From Lingula anatina (lineage: Eukaryota; Brachiopoda; Lingulata; Lingulida; Lingulidae): DNA of 64,000 nt. The DNA lies in contig NW_019774836.1 of the NCBI RefSeq assembly GCF_001039355.2, forward strand, positions 36,446 to 100,445, written 5' to 3'. This document shows, one piece after another, positions 29,151 through 36,615 of this stretch. A program made the translations under genes and the position numbers. The notes below the pieces were generated by a model. It ran no database searches and was not told the DNA's origin. It saw only the letters and a list, made by a program, of their open reading frames with translations. The number at the start of each line of letters is the position of its first letter. The first letter of the stretch is position 1.

Positions 29151-30402
29151 TTTGAAAAAGAACTCCTTCCAAACAAATGCATGCATGCTTGCACATGAAA
29201 CATAAAAGAGAATACCTGATATCATCAAGAACACAGGCACCATTCATTCAATGAAAAAAACAGCTATGAAACTTGATTATTATCCAGTAAAATAAGGTAA
29301 TCAATATGACAACTCACTTACATAAAAGTATTTTGGAAATAAATAGTAGTTAAGCTGCCGTTATGTAAATGGAACTGTACAAATGAATTACAAATTCTAT
29401 ACCATGTATATAATTAGCATCTTTATGTAAAGTTGGATAACATTATATAACTTTAATATAAACAATTGAGCCAGGTGTGTTACACAAACATCAAATACCC
29501 ATAAAAGTAGTCAGGCTGAAAACCAAAGACTAATGATCCTGCATCACAAGGGTTTTGACAAAGGCATGAGTTAACCACTCCCACACACAACACTGGTGTG
29601 ACTTCAAGTTTGTCTCCAGACATCCTAGCAATTATCACTACCTGAGAATCACATTAATTGCCACAGGTGTTTAAGTTTAATATAAATTTTTGGGCTTGAT
29701 TTCATCAACATCCACTACTAGAAACTACCATCAAGATCTATTTAATAATACTAGTGTAGAGAGCATAGAAAAGAAACATTTTTGCTCCGTTTGACCATCA
29801 CATTATCAAATTGGTGGCAAAAGAAGTCCCTTGTCAAATGCAGGAGAAATTGAGAACCACACACCAAGGATAAAGCAAATATAATATATTCAAACATCAA
29901 AGACACTACAAATTGAACTTTACCAGTACTTGTCAGGGCTTAACCTTATTTGCTTGATAACACTGTCTTAAACTAGAACATGTCTGGGTCATATCCACCT
30001 CATGACAGATGCTCGATAGATTCAAAGATCTTACTGGGATTAAAAGCAAAATATTTGTAAGAATGATATTATATGACATTAGAGTTCTGCGGGAAATGAT
30101 TTAAGAGCATTCTGGGGCATCTAGAAATGGTACCAGGTTTAAATATATAATAAGCAGAGTCAGTCATGTCATCATAAAAGGTCTTCCGAGGACAGAAAAC
30201 AAGCCATAGGTTTAAATATATATGTATATTATGGATTGGATCAAAGCCAATACAGGATATTTCCCAGAACGTAATTCATCTGGCTAGTTGCCATTATCTA
30301 GTGAGAATGACTCATTCCTTTTCAAGTGATGTTCTATATGCGACCGACGAAATTTTCAAGACTTCACCGTTTATAAACATTCTTAATTATATGCTAAGAA
30401 AA

Positions 30403-30447
<45 letters not shown>

Positions 30448-32667
30448 CTACAGTATGTATTAAATATTTATACATGTATCAGGGGTGGATTGAGGGCGTC
30501 TTCTGGGTCAGATTTTCAAGTTTACATTGACAGGTATCTAATTTTTTTCTGTTGGAAGACGGTCAAAAATGGAGGATGGATCAACAAAGAAAATTTGGAA
30601 GACTGTCAAAACCGGTGTATTGCTATGAATGGAGAAAGCTACTTTTCAAGTAAATAACTGAAAACACCCATTTCCATTTTATTACATTTTTGTCACACAT
30701 ATCTCTGTGATTCTTTCACATCTATACACTTTTTCTACTTTGATTTGACAACTGACTTTTTTTCCTTACATACTAAATCAATTGGTTCTACTCAACTACT
30801 TTTTTCCATTTTATTTTCTCCACCAGCCCTCTTTTAAATCGTACCATATAACTAGTTTTTGCAAAGCTGACCCCTCCCCCCCCCCACCTTACCCTCTTTC
30901 TCTTCCTCTCTCACCCTCTCTGTCAACCCCATACTTACTTGCTCCTGCTTGATGTGCTGGTTGTTTTTTTCTGATCCCCAGCAGAATAAAAAAGAGCACA
31001 AGGGGGATGCACAACTCAAACAAGAGCACAAACTGAAAGTAAAATAGATATAATTAAATCTATAGCAAGAATCCAATGCAAACAAGGATAATTATAGTTA
31101 GCTTGCTGATGGCCAGCATTTCCTCCATGTGGAGTTTTGGACAACAGGCAACATACTGTCAACTGAAACATCAGTGAAAAAAGCTTTTCATAGAAATGAC
31201 AATGAGCAAGAGACAGAGGAGAAAATAAGGGAGAAGAGGTCTTTTTCGGGGGTAAATACTTCTATGCATAGCAGGAGAAAATGAATAAGGTGACTGCCAA
31301 CTAAGCGAATAAATTTTTATATAAATTGAAACATAAATTATTTTGGCACCATTTTAACATAGAATTTGACTTGTCTGAGCTTACAATGTAATGTTAAGAA
31401 GCAGAGACTTGTTCTTTTACAGTCACACAGACTCAAGCATCATATACCTTATATATTTTAACAAGAACTGGTTTAAGGTCATCATTAAGGTGAACCAATG
31501 AACAATCTTAACCTTGTCATGGTACGTGATAGGGGTCATCCATTTTTATCACCATTTTCACAAGTCTACAAACTGTATGCTGGGGGAGGGAGAGGATTCA
31601 AACTGTCAAACAAAAGATGTCCAGCATAAACAAAAGCTATATATGCAGTATAACATTCACTGAATTAATATTTACTGAGTAATTAGTGAAGACGTAAATA
31701 AGGGCAGTGATTAAATGTATGACGCATGAAACATTTGCCAAATTTCCCTGCACACTTTTCCCTGTCTCTGTTAAATAATGTTAAACTATTGTATAAATGA
31801 ATAATGAAATATAACGAATACATAATGAGAAAGGGAAAGGTGTAGACTCTGGTTGATCGAGGTCAAACTCCACTGACACAGACAGATAAAGGTGACAGTC
31901 ATAAATATAGACACTACTGTGCCTGTATATGATAACAAGAAGACCACATATATCTGTTTGTTTGCATAATAAATACTGAATGAAATATTTGAGTTTTTAA
32001 CAATGTAGACTTGAAAAATGAACAGTTTTAAATTTGGAACCTTTATATTGGAGTTGTGCTGTTTCATCTTACTATACAATTGTTCTTCAATATCTAGATC
32101 ATATTTTGGATCAGTAATTTCTGCCTTCCCCTGCCTACAGGCTTGTCAGCACAGGTGCCAAGTGAGGATTTCTGGGCTAATGTATGATGAAATGGGCAGT
32201 CAAAGTGCCTAGATAATTAATGATATGTTAACATATTTTAAAACTCCATAGGAATCCTCCACATAAAAAACATAACATACAGATTTTTTCTTGATACCAT
32301 TTAAATTCCACAGTCTCTTTAAGGTAGCTTTGGCTGGGGGTCGTGCTAGGGGTCGATTCTTTTGTTCTGTACGTGTTAACTTGTTGCTGTTGTCGGTTTG
32401 TAGTTTTAAAGGAATGTTTTACAAAAAAGGATAACTGAGATTTGTTAATCAAAATAAATACTTGGCAATTTATACTAAAAACTCTTTAATGGACGTAATT
32501 GTCAGAAATAAACAGTGTAATATCGATCGTGCCTGGGGCAAAGTGCACACTGACCAAAGCCAAGACAAAGTCTGACATTCACTGTTAAATTCACTTACTG
32601 GACTTCGTTTCTTCAATGTCAAATTCTTCCAAAGCAGAAGACGGAGCTGATGGAAGAATCCTGTCAT
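1210..32667 (-). CDS. ABCA1/4/7-type full ABC lipid transporter, 43 coding exons
   Basis: Family role: ABCA proteins of this clade move phospholipid, sterol or retinoid lipids across membranes using ATP. Forty-three exons with GT/AG borders join in one frame to 7,773 nt, about 2,590 residues, when duplicated exons 17-20 and 3 are counted once. The order is TM1, large extracellular domain 1, TMD1, NBD1, linker, TM7, extracellular domain 2, TMD2, NBD2 and a C-terminal tail. The start at 32667 has a strong Kozak context (ACCACCATGA), and [17 protein letters not shown] matches the ABCA1 N-terminus. The stop is at 1210-1212. Vertebrate ABCA1 is about 2,260 residues; the extra length is mostly in extracellular domain 1 and the acidic linker. 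Which of ABCA1, ABCA4 or ABCA7 it is closest to cannot be decided by eye. The exon-by-exon evidence is in the module entries. Confidence 0.93.
5318..7583 (-). CDS. ABCA exons 30-34: transmembrane domain 2
   Basis: Exons: 30 (7409-7583), 31 (6887-7002), 32 (6335-6482), 33 (5878-6001), 34 (5318-5450). Exon 30 contains [17 protein letters not shown] and [16 protein letters not shown], nearly the ABCA1 wording. Exon 31 ends in FLLYG and exon 32 opens with [21 protein letters not shown]. Exon 33 contains [15 protein letters not shown]. Exon 34 holds the last membrane helix, ending EYRFFIKSK. Junction phases agree throughout. Confidence 0.92.
7867..10023 (-). CDS. ABCA exons 26-29: acidic linker, TM7 and extracellular domain 2
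   Basis: Exons: 26 (9748-10023), 27 (8902-9531), 28 (8348-8652), 29 (7867-8039). Exon 26 is a 92-residue acidic, Ser/Gly-rich cytosolic linker that I cannot align confidently with vertebrate ABCA1. Exon 27 starts the second half with [20 protein letters not shown] and the TM7 helix [18 protein letters not shown]. It then enters extracellular domain 2, with sequons and a Pro run. Exon 28 carries cysteines of the second ectodomain. Exon 29 contains [16 protein letters not shown] and NNAILRANL, aligning with the VWFNNKGWHA and [10 protein letters not shown] blocks of ABCA1. Confidence 0.9.
10112..10151. repeat. Near-perfect ~20-bp-arm palindrome
   Basis: AGCAAAATTTGGTCCAAAA is followed directly by its reverse complement with a two-base bulge. 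It lies in the intron between ABCA exons 25 and 26. Confidence 0.85.
10485..13464 (-). CDS. ABCA exons 19-25: nucleotide-binding domain 1
   Basis: Exons: 19 (13394-13464, copy at 15763-15833), 20 (13020-13126, copy at 15388-15494), 21 (12476-12607), 22 (12123-12203), 23 (11700-11896), 24 (11173-11358), 25 (10485-10784). Walker A is [10 protein letters not shown] in exon 20 (about residues 1175-1184). The Q-loop is [10 protein letters not shown], the signature [15 protein letters not shown], Walker [14 protein letters not shown] and the H-loop STHYMDEAD. All catalytic residues are present, so NBD1 should bind and hydrolyse ATP. Exon 25 encodes the regulatory-domain segment [18 protein letters not shown], diagnostic of ABCA transporters. 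Confidence 0.93.
12990..15262. repeat. Duplicated block, copy A (ABCA exons 17-20)
   Basis: This 2.27-kb block containing exons 20, 19, 18 and 17 (in plus order) is repeated at 15358-17717 with the same exon borders. Introns differ by scattered substitutions and small indels, and exon 18 differs by one residue. The single N at 15278 lies just past the end of this copy. A spliced product using both copies would repeat the TMD1 end and Walker A, which no ABCA protein does. The pair is therefore best read as two haplotypes placed in tandem. Confidence 0.85.
14258..19096 (-). CDS. ABCA exons 15-18: transmembrane domain 1
   Basis: Exon 15 is 18511-19096, exon 16 is 18081-18231, exon 17 is 17367-17571 or 14913-15117, and exon 18 is 16674-16865 or 14258-14449. 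Exon 15 begins [10 protein letters not shown], aligning with the GIVFTG segment before TM2 of ABCA1. It continues through the hydrophobic helices of TMD1 and contains the coupling-type segment [16 protein letters not shown]. Exon 16 contains [14 protein letters not shown]. Exon 17 contains [20 protein letters not shown] and exon 18 [15 protein letters not shown], both ABCA hallmarks. Exons 17 and 18 occur twice; the two exon-18 copies differ by one residue (HANYTEH versus HAIYTEH). Confidence 0.9.
15278..15278. other. Single-N assembly join
   Basis: A lone N separates the two exon 17-20 blocks. Sequence 15279-15357, right of the N, matches neither copy. It holds a GGCGAC-type repeat and a perfect palindrome. 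Confidence 0.7.
15329..15358. repeat. Perfect 14-bp-arm palindrome
   Basis: TATGTACAGACACA, two-base loop TC, then its exact reverse complement. It ends where copy B of the exon 17-20 block begins. Confidence 0.9.
15358..17717. repeat. Duplicated block, copy B (ABCA exons 17-20)
   Basis: Second copy of the exon 17-20 block. It is slightly longer than copy A because of intron indels, for example an extra segment near 16300-16430 and near 17045-17085. All four exons are open and bounded by intact splice sites, so neither copy is a pseudogene by sequence. Confidence 0.85.
19407..28741 (-). CDS. ABCA exons 3-14: extracellular domain 1
   Basis: Exons, 5' to 3': 3 (28630-28741, and again 26428-26539), 4 (25588-25745), 5 (25180-25301), 6 (24201-24770), 7 (22881-22982), 8 (22229-22330), 9 (21947-22009), 10 (21268-21447), 11 (20769-20916), 12 (20322-20446), 13 (19895-20023), 14 (19407-19674). 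They encode about residues 55-747. Exon 3 carries LPSAGT, matching the MPSAGT segment of ABCA1. Several N-x-S/T sites fit a glycosylated ectodomain. Exon 6 is a large 190-codon exon, Ser/Gln-rich at its start, with no clear ABCA1 counterpart in its first half. Exon 10 has a run of eleven Thr codons, a mucin-like patch. Phases agree at every junction. Confidence 0.85.
26887..26935. repeat. AT microsatellite in the exon-3 block, copy A
   Basis: Run of AT dinucleotides. The sister array at 29096-29149 differs in length and has an interrupted start. Confidence 0.9.
27366..27541. mobile_element. 176-bp MITE with CAGGGGCGGAT termini
   Basis: Starts CAGGGGCGGATTTAGG and ends TGGATCCGCCCCTG, an imperfect terminal inverted repeat. 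It is flanked by ACACT on both sides (27361-27365 and 27542-27546). The sister block has a single ACACT at 29590-29594 and no insert, so the borders and the 5-bp target duplication are certain within this window. Confidence 0.85.
28232..28232. other. Single-N assembly join
   Basis: A lone N sits exactly between the two exon-3 blocks, as expected for a gap placeholder joining two overlapping contigs or haplotypes. Confidence 0.75.
28233..30273. repeat. Duplicated block, copy B (ABCA exon 3)
   Basis: Sister of the block at 26035-28231, with exon 3 at 28630-28741. It lacks the inverted-repeat element seen in copy A and keeps the uninterrupted target site ACACT at 29590-29594. Confidence 0.85.
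29096..29149. repeat. AT microsatellite in the exon-3 block, copy B
   Basis: Run of AT dinucleotides at the homologous position of copy A, with different length and flanks. Confidence 0.9.
30405..30447. repeat. TTA trinucleotide microsatellite
   Basis: About 14 TTA units in the intron between ABCA exons 2 and 3, close to the truncated MITE at 30480. Confidence 0.9.
30480..30612. mobile_element. Truncated copy of the 176-bp MITE
   Basis: Shares the 5' end (CAGGGGTGGATTGAGGGCGTC) and interior, including GTTGGAAGACGGTCAAAAATG, with the element at 27366. It lacks the 3' terminal repeat. Confidence 0.7.
30939..32667 (-). CDS. ABCA exons 1-2: cytosolic N-terminus and TM1
   Basis: Exon 1 is 32599-32667 (23 codons) and ends with donor GTAAGTG. 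Exon 2 is 30939-31032 (94 nt). Exon 1 gives the amphipathic [14 protein letters not shown] stretch typical of ABCA N-termini. Exon 2 gives transmembrane helix 1 ([16 protein letters not shown], about residues 28-43) and the start of the extracellular loop. The intron between them (31033-32598) shows nothing that I recognise. Confidence 0.9.
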
Positions 32668-33021
32668 GGTGGTCACATCTAAGAGTAGCTATCATTCGTG
32701 AGCAAAATCAATCCTGATAACGACTAGAGTAACGACTAGAGTAACAGCAGTTTATGTTGAAGTCTACGTCGCCAGCTCAAAAACAATGCCAATCATTCCC
32801 TCAGATTTCAATAGTTTATCAAAAAATGCTCGGCATAAACTGTAAAATACCCAGAAATAAGGTAAATATAAACTTTAAAACATCACTTTGTATCGGCCAG
32901 CAAACTGCAACATTGATGGCTGAGATATGGAGAAGCATAAGATAAAAATTCGTATATTTCCTTCACTCAGCTGTTCACGAAAAAAATCACATCCACCATG
33001 TTGCTGCACCAGCTGTTTTTA

Positions 33022-33029
33022 TCACGTGA
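33022..33029. promoter_or_regulatory. Palindromic E-box TCACGTGA
   Basis: The sequence reads ATCACGTGAC, one mismatch from the CLEAR element GTCACGTGAC bound by TFEB/MITF-type factors. A CCAAT box lies 20 bases away. Promoter assignment is inferred from position. Confidence 0.4.
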
Positions 33030-33696
33030 CCACTTGTTCGCGATCTGATTGGTGCAGCTCTGAAACAGCGCAGTGGGTAAACATAAAGATGTAAACAAAG
33101 CCACGTGAATACCTTTGTAGCATTAACATTTATATAGTCTCATGATGCGCGAAAATACTGATAAAATTACGCGCAGAGACCACTGCTGTCAGCTCCTTTC
33201 TTATATGTACATTCATGTTGTTCGACCCCACTGTTTGTGAACAGCAGTTCCTTACGTAAGGGGGCTCTATGTAGAGTGTTAGTTGTATATCTTTTTTTTC
33301 TCCCAGTCCACCACAAGTGCATCGAAGATCTGTTATTTGTCCTCCAGTCAGAGTGCTAGAAGCAGAAGGCCATTAGATAACCAGCTGACCCCCCCCCCCC
33401 CACCCCACCCCACCAACACACACAAACGCTATGGCCCTGAACAAACTTTTCTTTAAAAGAACGTGAATGGTGATTCATTAAACCAAGGACGACATACGTC
33501 CCTGATTAAACTCGGTCTTAATTCTAACCAAAAAGGCTACTTTTCTCGATTTGTGTCAATGGGATTGCTTTAATCGACGTTGTTAGCTTCGAAAAAATGT
33601 ACCAGCATTGCCTCATTTTGAGAGGCAAACGGAATTTGTTAGGTGTGTCATACTTTTTAAAGTATTAAAATATTGCGTTAGGTTAGATGAAGGTCC

Positions 33697-33994
33697 CAGT
33701 GGCGGATTTAAGGGGATGTCAGGGGGTTCCTGCCCCCCTCTCCTTTGATTTCCGAAAAAATCACATCAATGGTCTCCTCTTGACATTAAAATTTTCACTA
33801 GCTGAATCATGGTTCTAAACCGTACCAAATGGCACCGATCGCCTTCTAAAATAGGCTCTACCACAATTTATCGGTACCCCTCAGCAGGTCCCGAACCCCA
33901 CGCCGAGGAGGGGGGGGGGGGGGGTTAGCATCCGCGGTCTGTCATTCCTATAATTAAACCAGACCCCCCCCCCCCCAAATAATCCTGGATCTGC
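33697..33994. mobile_element. ~298-bp MITE, CAGTGGCGGAT family
   Basis: Begins CAGTGGCGGATTTAAGG and ends near AATAATCCTGGATCTGC. The interior segment TAGCTGAATCATGGTTCTAA is shared with the elements at 46576 and 56393. The 3' terminus is degenerate and I could not define a target duplication. Confidence 0.65.
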
Positions 33995-34448
33995 AATATA
34001 TCTGCGATATAAAAAATGCAGGTCCTCTGGCATTTCAAGCGGTCATGACCTGTCGGACAGGCAGTTGCCCTATGTTTAGAGATCCTGTCAGAAAATCGTT
34101 TAAATTACTGCAATTGGCAAAAAGCTATGACACTTGCTGTAAAATGCCCTTTTTTATCTAGTTTTATGGAGCTGATTCCTTTATTTAGCTTCACCATTTA
34201 AAAGCAACTGCAAAATGGGAATACGTGAGCCAATCTGAGACATCGAATATTGTTCCAATCTATATAGAAAGTCAGAATTTTGCACACCTCCGAAAAAAAA
34301 AAATGATGGGCACACTTTAGTCTCTTCTCAAACTAGCATTCAGAGCTTTATTCTGTATCCTACTTTCAATATTGAACCAGTCTAATATTATTATGGAGAG
34401 ATATTCATATATACATGTATCTTATAGATCTTATGCGAATACAGAAAA

Positions 34449-36260
34449 GTTCACCCTTGGATGGCGACCAGTGCAGACCCATGTCAACTTCACCTGAATC
34501 TTTCTATTTACCCCCACCACTCCCCTCTCAATATAAAGAAATATATATAATCAATTAATGAATTTAATTAAATTGATAAATCAATTAAATCTTTTAAAAA
34601 CGTCGATTAAGTCACACACCCCTACATAATATTTTCATAAATTTGATGTTCGTTTTCAAAAAAGAAAGCTAAATAAAAGCTTTTGAATAACTTTATTTAT
34701 TTTTTAACGCAACTTTCCCGTATACTCCGAATTAAACGCTCAAGGTAAATATCCACTAAGTGCTTCCCCCTTTTTTAGGTCAGAATTGGTATGCCAACGA
34801 TGTCAACGGTAACTGTACACTTTAACCCAACCGTCCTGGAGACCGACCACCAGCTGTCCGTTACCGCTGACCACCACACCCATTGGCTCGGATGACAAAC
34901 CGTCCGCTTTAGTTAACACAAGCTCTTTGAATTCCCCTTTGCTGGAGAGCCTATGGATAGTCTTATTATTTGTATCGGTGACAAAAATGTCCCCTTTCTC
35001 GTTAGTGCAAATTCCAAATGGGACAAATGGCTCGCTTGGAGTAGAGCCTGCCCCTTGAGAAGTGTAAGTGAATTTCAGCTCTCCCTCTTGGCTGTATGAA
35101 CGAACACAAGCATTCATTGGATCGGACACGAGTATATCACCGTTAGATTTTGAACACGATAACTGTTTTAACTGGACAACACCTTTGTCGTCCCCCGCAT
35201 TTCCATCGGAGAAGGACTTAATGACACCACCGTTTAGGTTTAGGCGATGAATGCGGTCATCTTGGTGACCATGCGTTTGAATGATGGGCTGATTCTTGCT
35301 ATTTGCCGACACGGCAAGTGCTTTTGGACAGATAAGCGATGAAATTAAAATACCTGCTGTATCGAAAACATAAATCATCCCTTGCTTAGGATCTGTGACA
35401 ACCAGACACTCTTTGTGATGTGACGTAACAGAAGCCGCAAGATACGTCATACTGGACATGTTCGGAACGCCAAATTTTTGTTTAACGGCCCGTGCCTCTC
35501 TGTCCAATATGAATATCCTGTTTAATGCGGGGTCTTTTTCACAAAAAGTAGAGATGATTATGTCTCCCGAGGTCGAAGCGTCGAGAGAATAGAGTCTTTC
35601 TTTTTTACGTGACAAGAGGGGTATGCGGATTTTATTAAGCATCGAAGGGCGTCCGTCATCCAAATATAAATAACCGAAACCTCCTTTTAGAAGTTCATTA
35701 GTAGTCGGGGAAAATTTAAAACAGAGCTTAGGAATCTCAGGCACAGTTGGAGGGGACTTCTCAAGGATAGCCTGAATTTTCGTTGCGCACTGCACTTTCA
35801 TATTGACAATCTCAGCGGGCGATGCATCCTTCGTCAGGCGGTGTGAAATTTGCGAGATGCCATCAATGGCCATTAGCATGTTATCTACGTTTTCGCTGGC
35901 TGCCTCGACATGCTTTTCCTCCGCTTCAAACTTCTCGTCTATTTCGTTACTAATGTCCTTTGCGTATTGGTCAATCCGCGAGAGGAGGACCTGGCGTTGG
36001 TGATCGACGCGAAACTGGACATCGCGTTGTTGGTGATCCAGGCCGGTCTCTACGTCCCCGAGAGACGCTTGTGTGCTCTCAAATCTTTCCCTCTGCGTCG
36101 CTAGTTTCTGTAACAAATCCTGGATCTCTTTAACTTGGGCCTGAGCCGCTATTTCTATTTGCACGCACTTGTGGTCGTCGTGAGAGAGAATCTTACAGCG
36201 TATGCATACGGGCTGCTTGCATTTGACGCAGTAGAACTCCTGCACCGTCTCCTCGTGCTT
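34449..36260. repeat. Exact duplicate of 36262-38073
   Basis: No indel accumulates over 1,812 bases between the two copies, and the stretches I compared match base for base, including the 3' flank down to 34449. Such identity contrasts with the several-percent differences in the other duplicated blocks. It points to assembly redundancy. Confidence 0.85.
34803..36260 (-). CDS. Partial TRIM-NHL copy, 3' part only (residues ~167-651)
   Basis: This copy has the same stop, B-box 2, coiled coil and propeller as the full gene. It is cut by the N at 36261, so the RING and B-box 1 are missing. The offset to the full copy is constant (1,813 bases) and the translations are identical along the whole shared part. 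It is more likely an unmerged contig end than a second gene. Confidence 0.8.
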   Translation of the reverse strand, partial: KHEETVQEFYCVKCKQPVCIRCKILSHDDHKCVQIEIAAQAQVKEIQDLLQKLATQRERFESTQASLGDVETGLDHQQRDVQFRVDHQRQVLLSRIDQYAKDISNEIDEKFEAEEKHVEAASENVDNMLMAIDGISQISHRLTKDASPAEIVNMKVQCATKIQAILEKSPPTVPEIPKLCFKFSPTTNELLKGGFGYLYLDDGRPSMLNKIRIPLLSRKKERLYSLDASTSGDIIISTFCEKDPALNRIFILDREARAVKQKFGVPNMSSMTYLAASVTSHHKECLVVTDPKQGMIYVFDTAGILISSLICPKALAVSANSKNQPIIQTHGHQDDRIHRLNLNGGVIKSFSDGNAGDDKGVVQLKQLSCSKSNGDILVSDPMNACVRSYSQEGELKFTYTSQGAGSTPSEPFVPFGICTNEKGDIFVTDTNNKTIHRLSSKGEFKELVLTKADGLSSEPMGVVVSGNGQLVVGLQDGWVKVYSYR

Positions 36261-36261
36261 N
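36261..36261. other. Single-N assembly join
   Basis: A lone N sits between two copies of the same 1.8-kb TRIM segment. The right copy begins with the same bases as position 34449. Confidence 0.85.
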
Positions 36262-36504
36262 GTTCACCCTTGGATGGCGACCAGTGCAGACCCATGTCAA
36301 CTTCACCTGAATCTTTCTATTTACCCCCACCACTCCCCTCTCAATATAAAGAAATATATATAATCAATTAATGAATTTAATTAAATTGATAAATCAATTA
36401 AATCTTTTAAAAACGTCGATTAAGTCACACACCCCTACATAATATTTTCATAAATTTGATGTTCGTTTTCAAAAAAGAAAGCTAAATAAAAGCTTTTGAA
36501 TAAC

Positions 36505-36510
36505 TTTATT
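36505..36510 (-). other. Polyadenylation signal AATAAA of the TRIM gene
   Basis: AATAAA on the minus strand, about 105 bases beyond the stop codon. The same hexamer is at 34692-34697 in the redundant copy. Confidence 0.55.
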
Positions 36511-36615
36511 TATTTTTTAACGCAACTTTCCCGTATACTCCGAATTAAACGCTCAAGGTAAATATCCACTAAGTGCTTCCCCCTTTTTTAGGTCAGAATT
36601 GGTATGCCAACGATG

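Larger units (their letters stand above)
32668..34448. promoter_or_regulatory. Region upstream of the ABCA gene
   Basis: Contains TCACGTGA (33022-33029), an inverted CCAAT box (33048-33052) and a second CACGTG (33102-33107), all 350-440 bases upstream of the ABCA start. Farther out is an inverted-repeat element (33697-33994) and C- and G-runs. No coding exon is seen. Confidence 0.45.
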
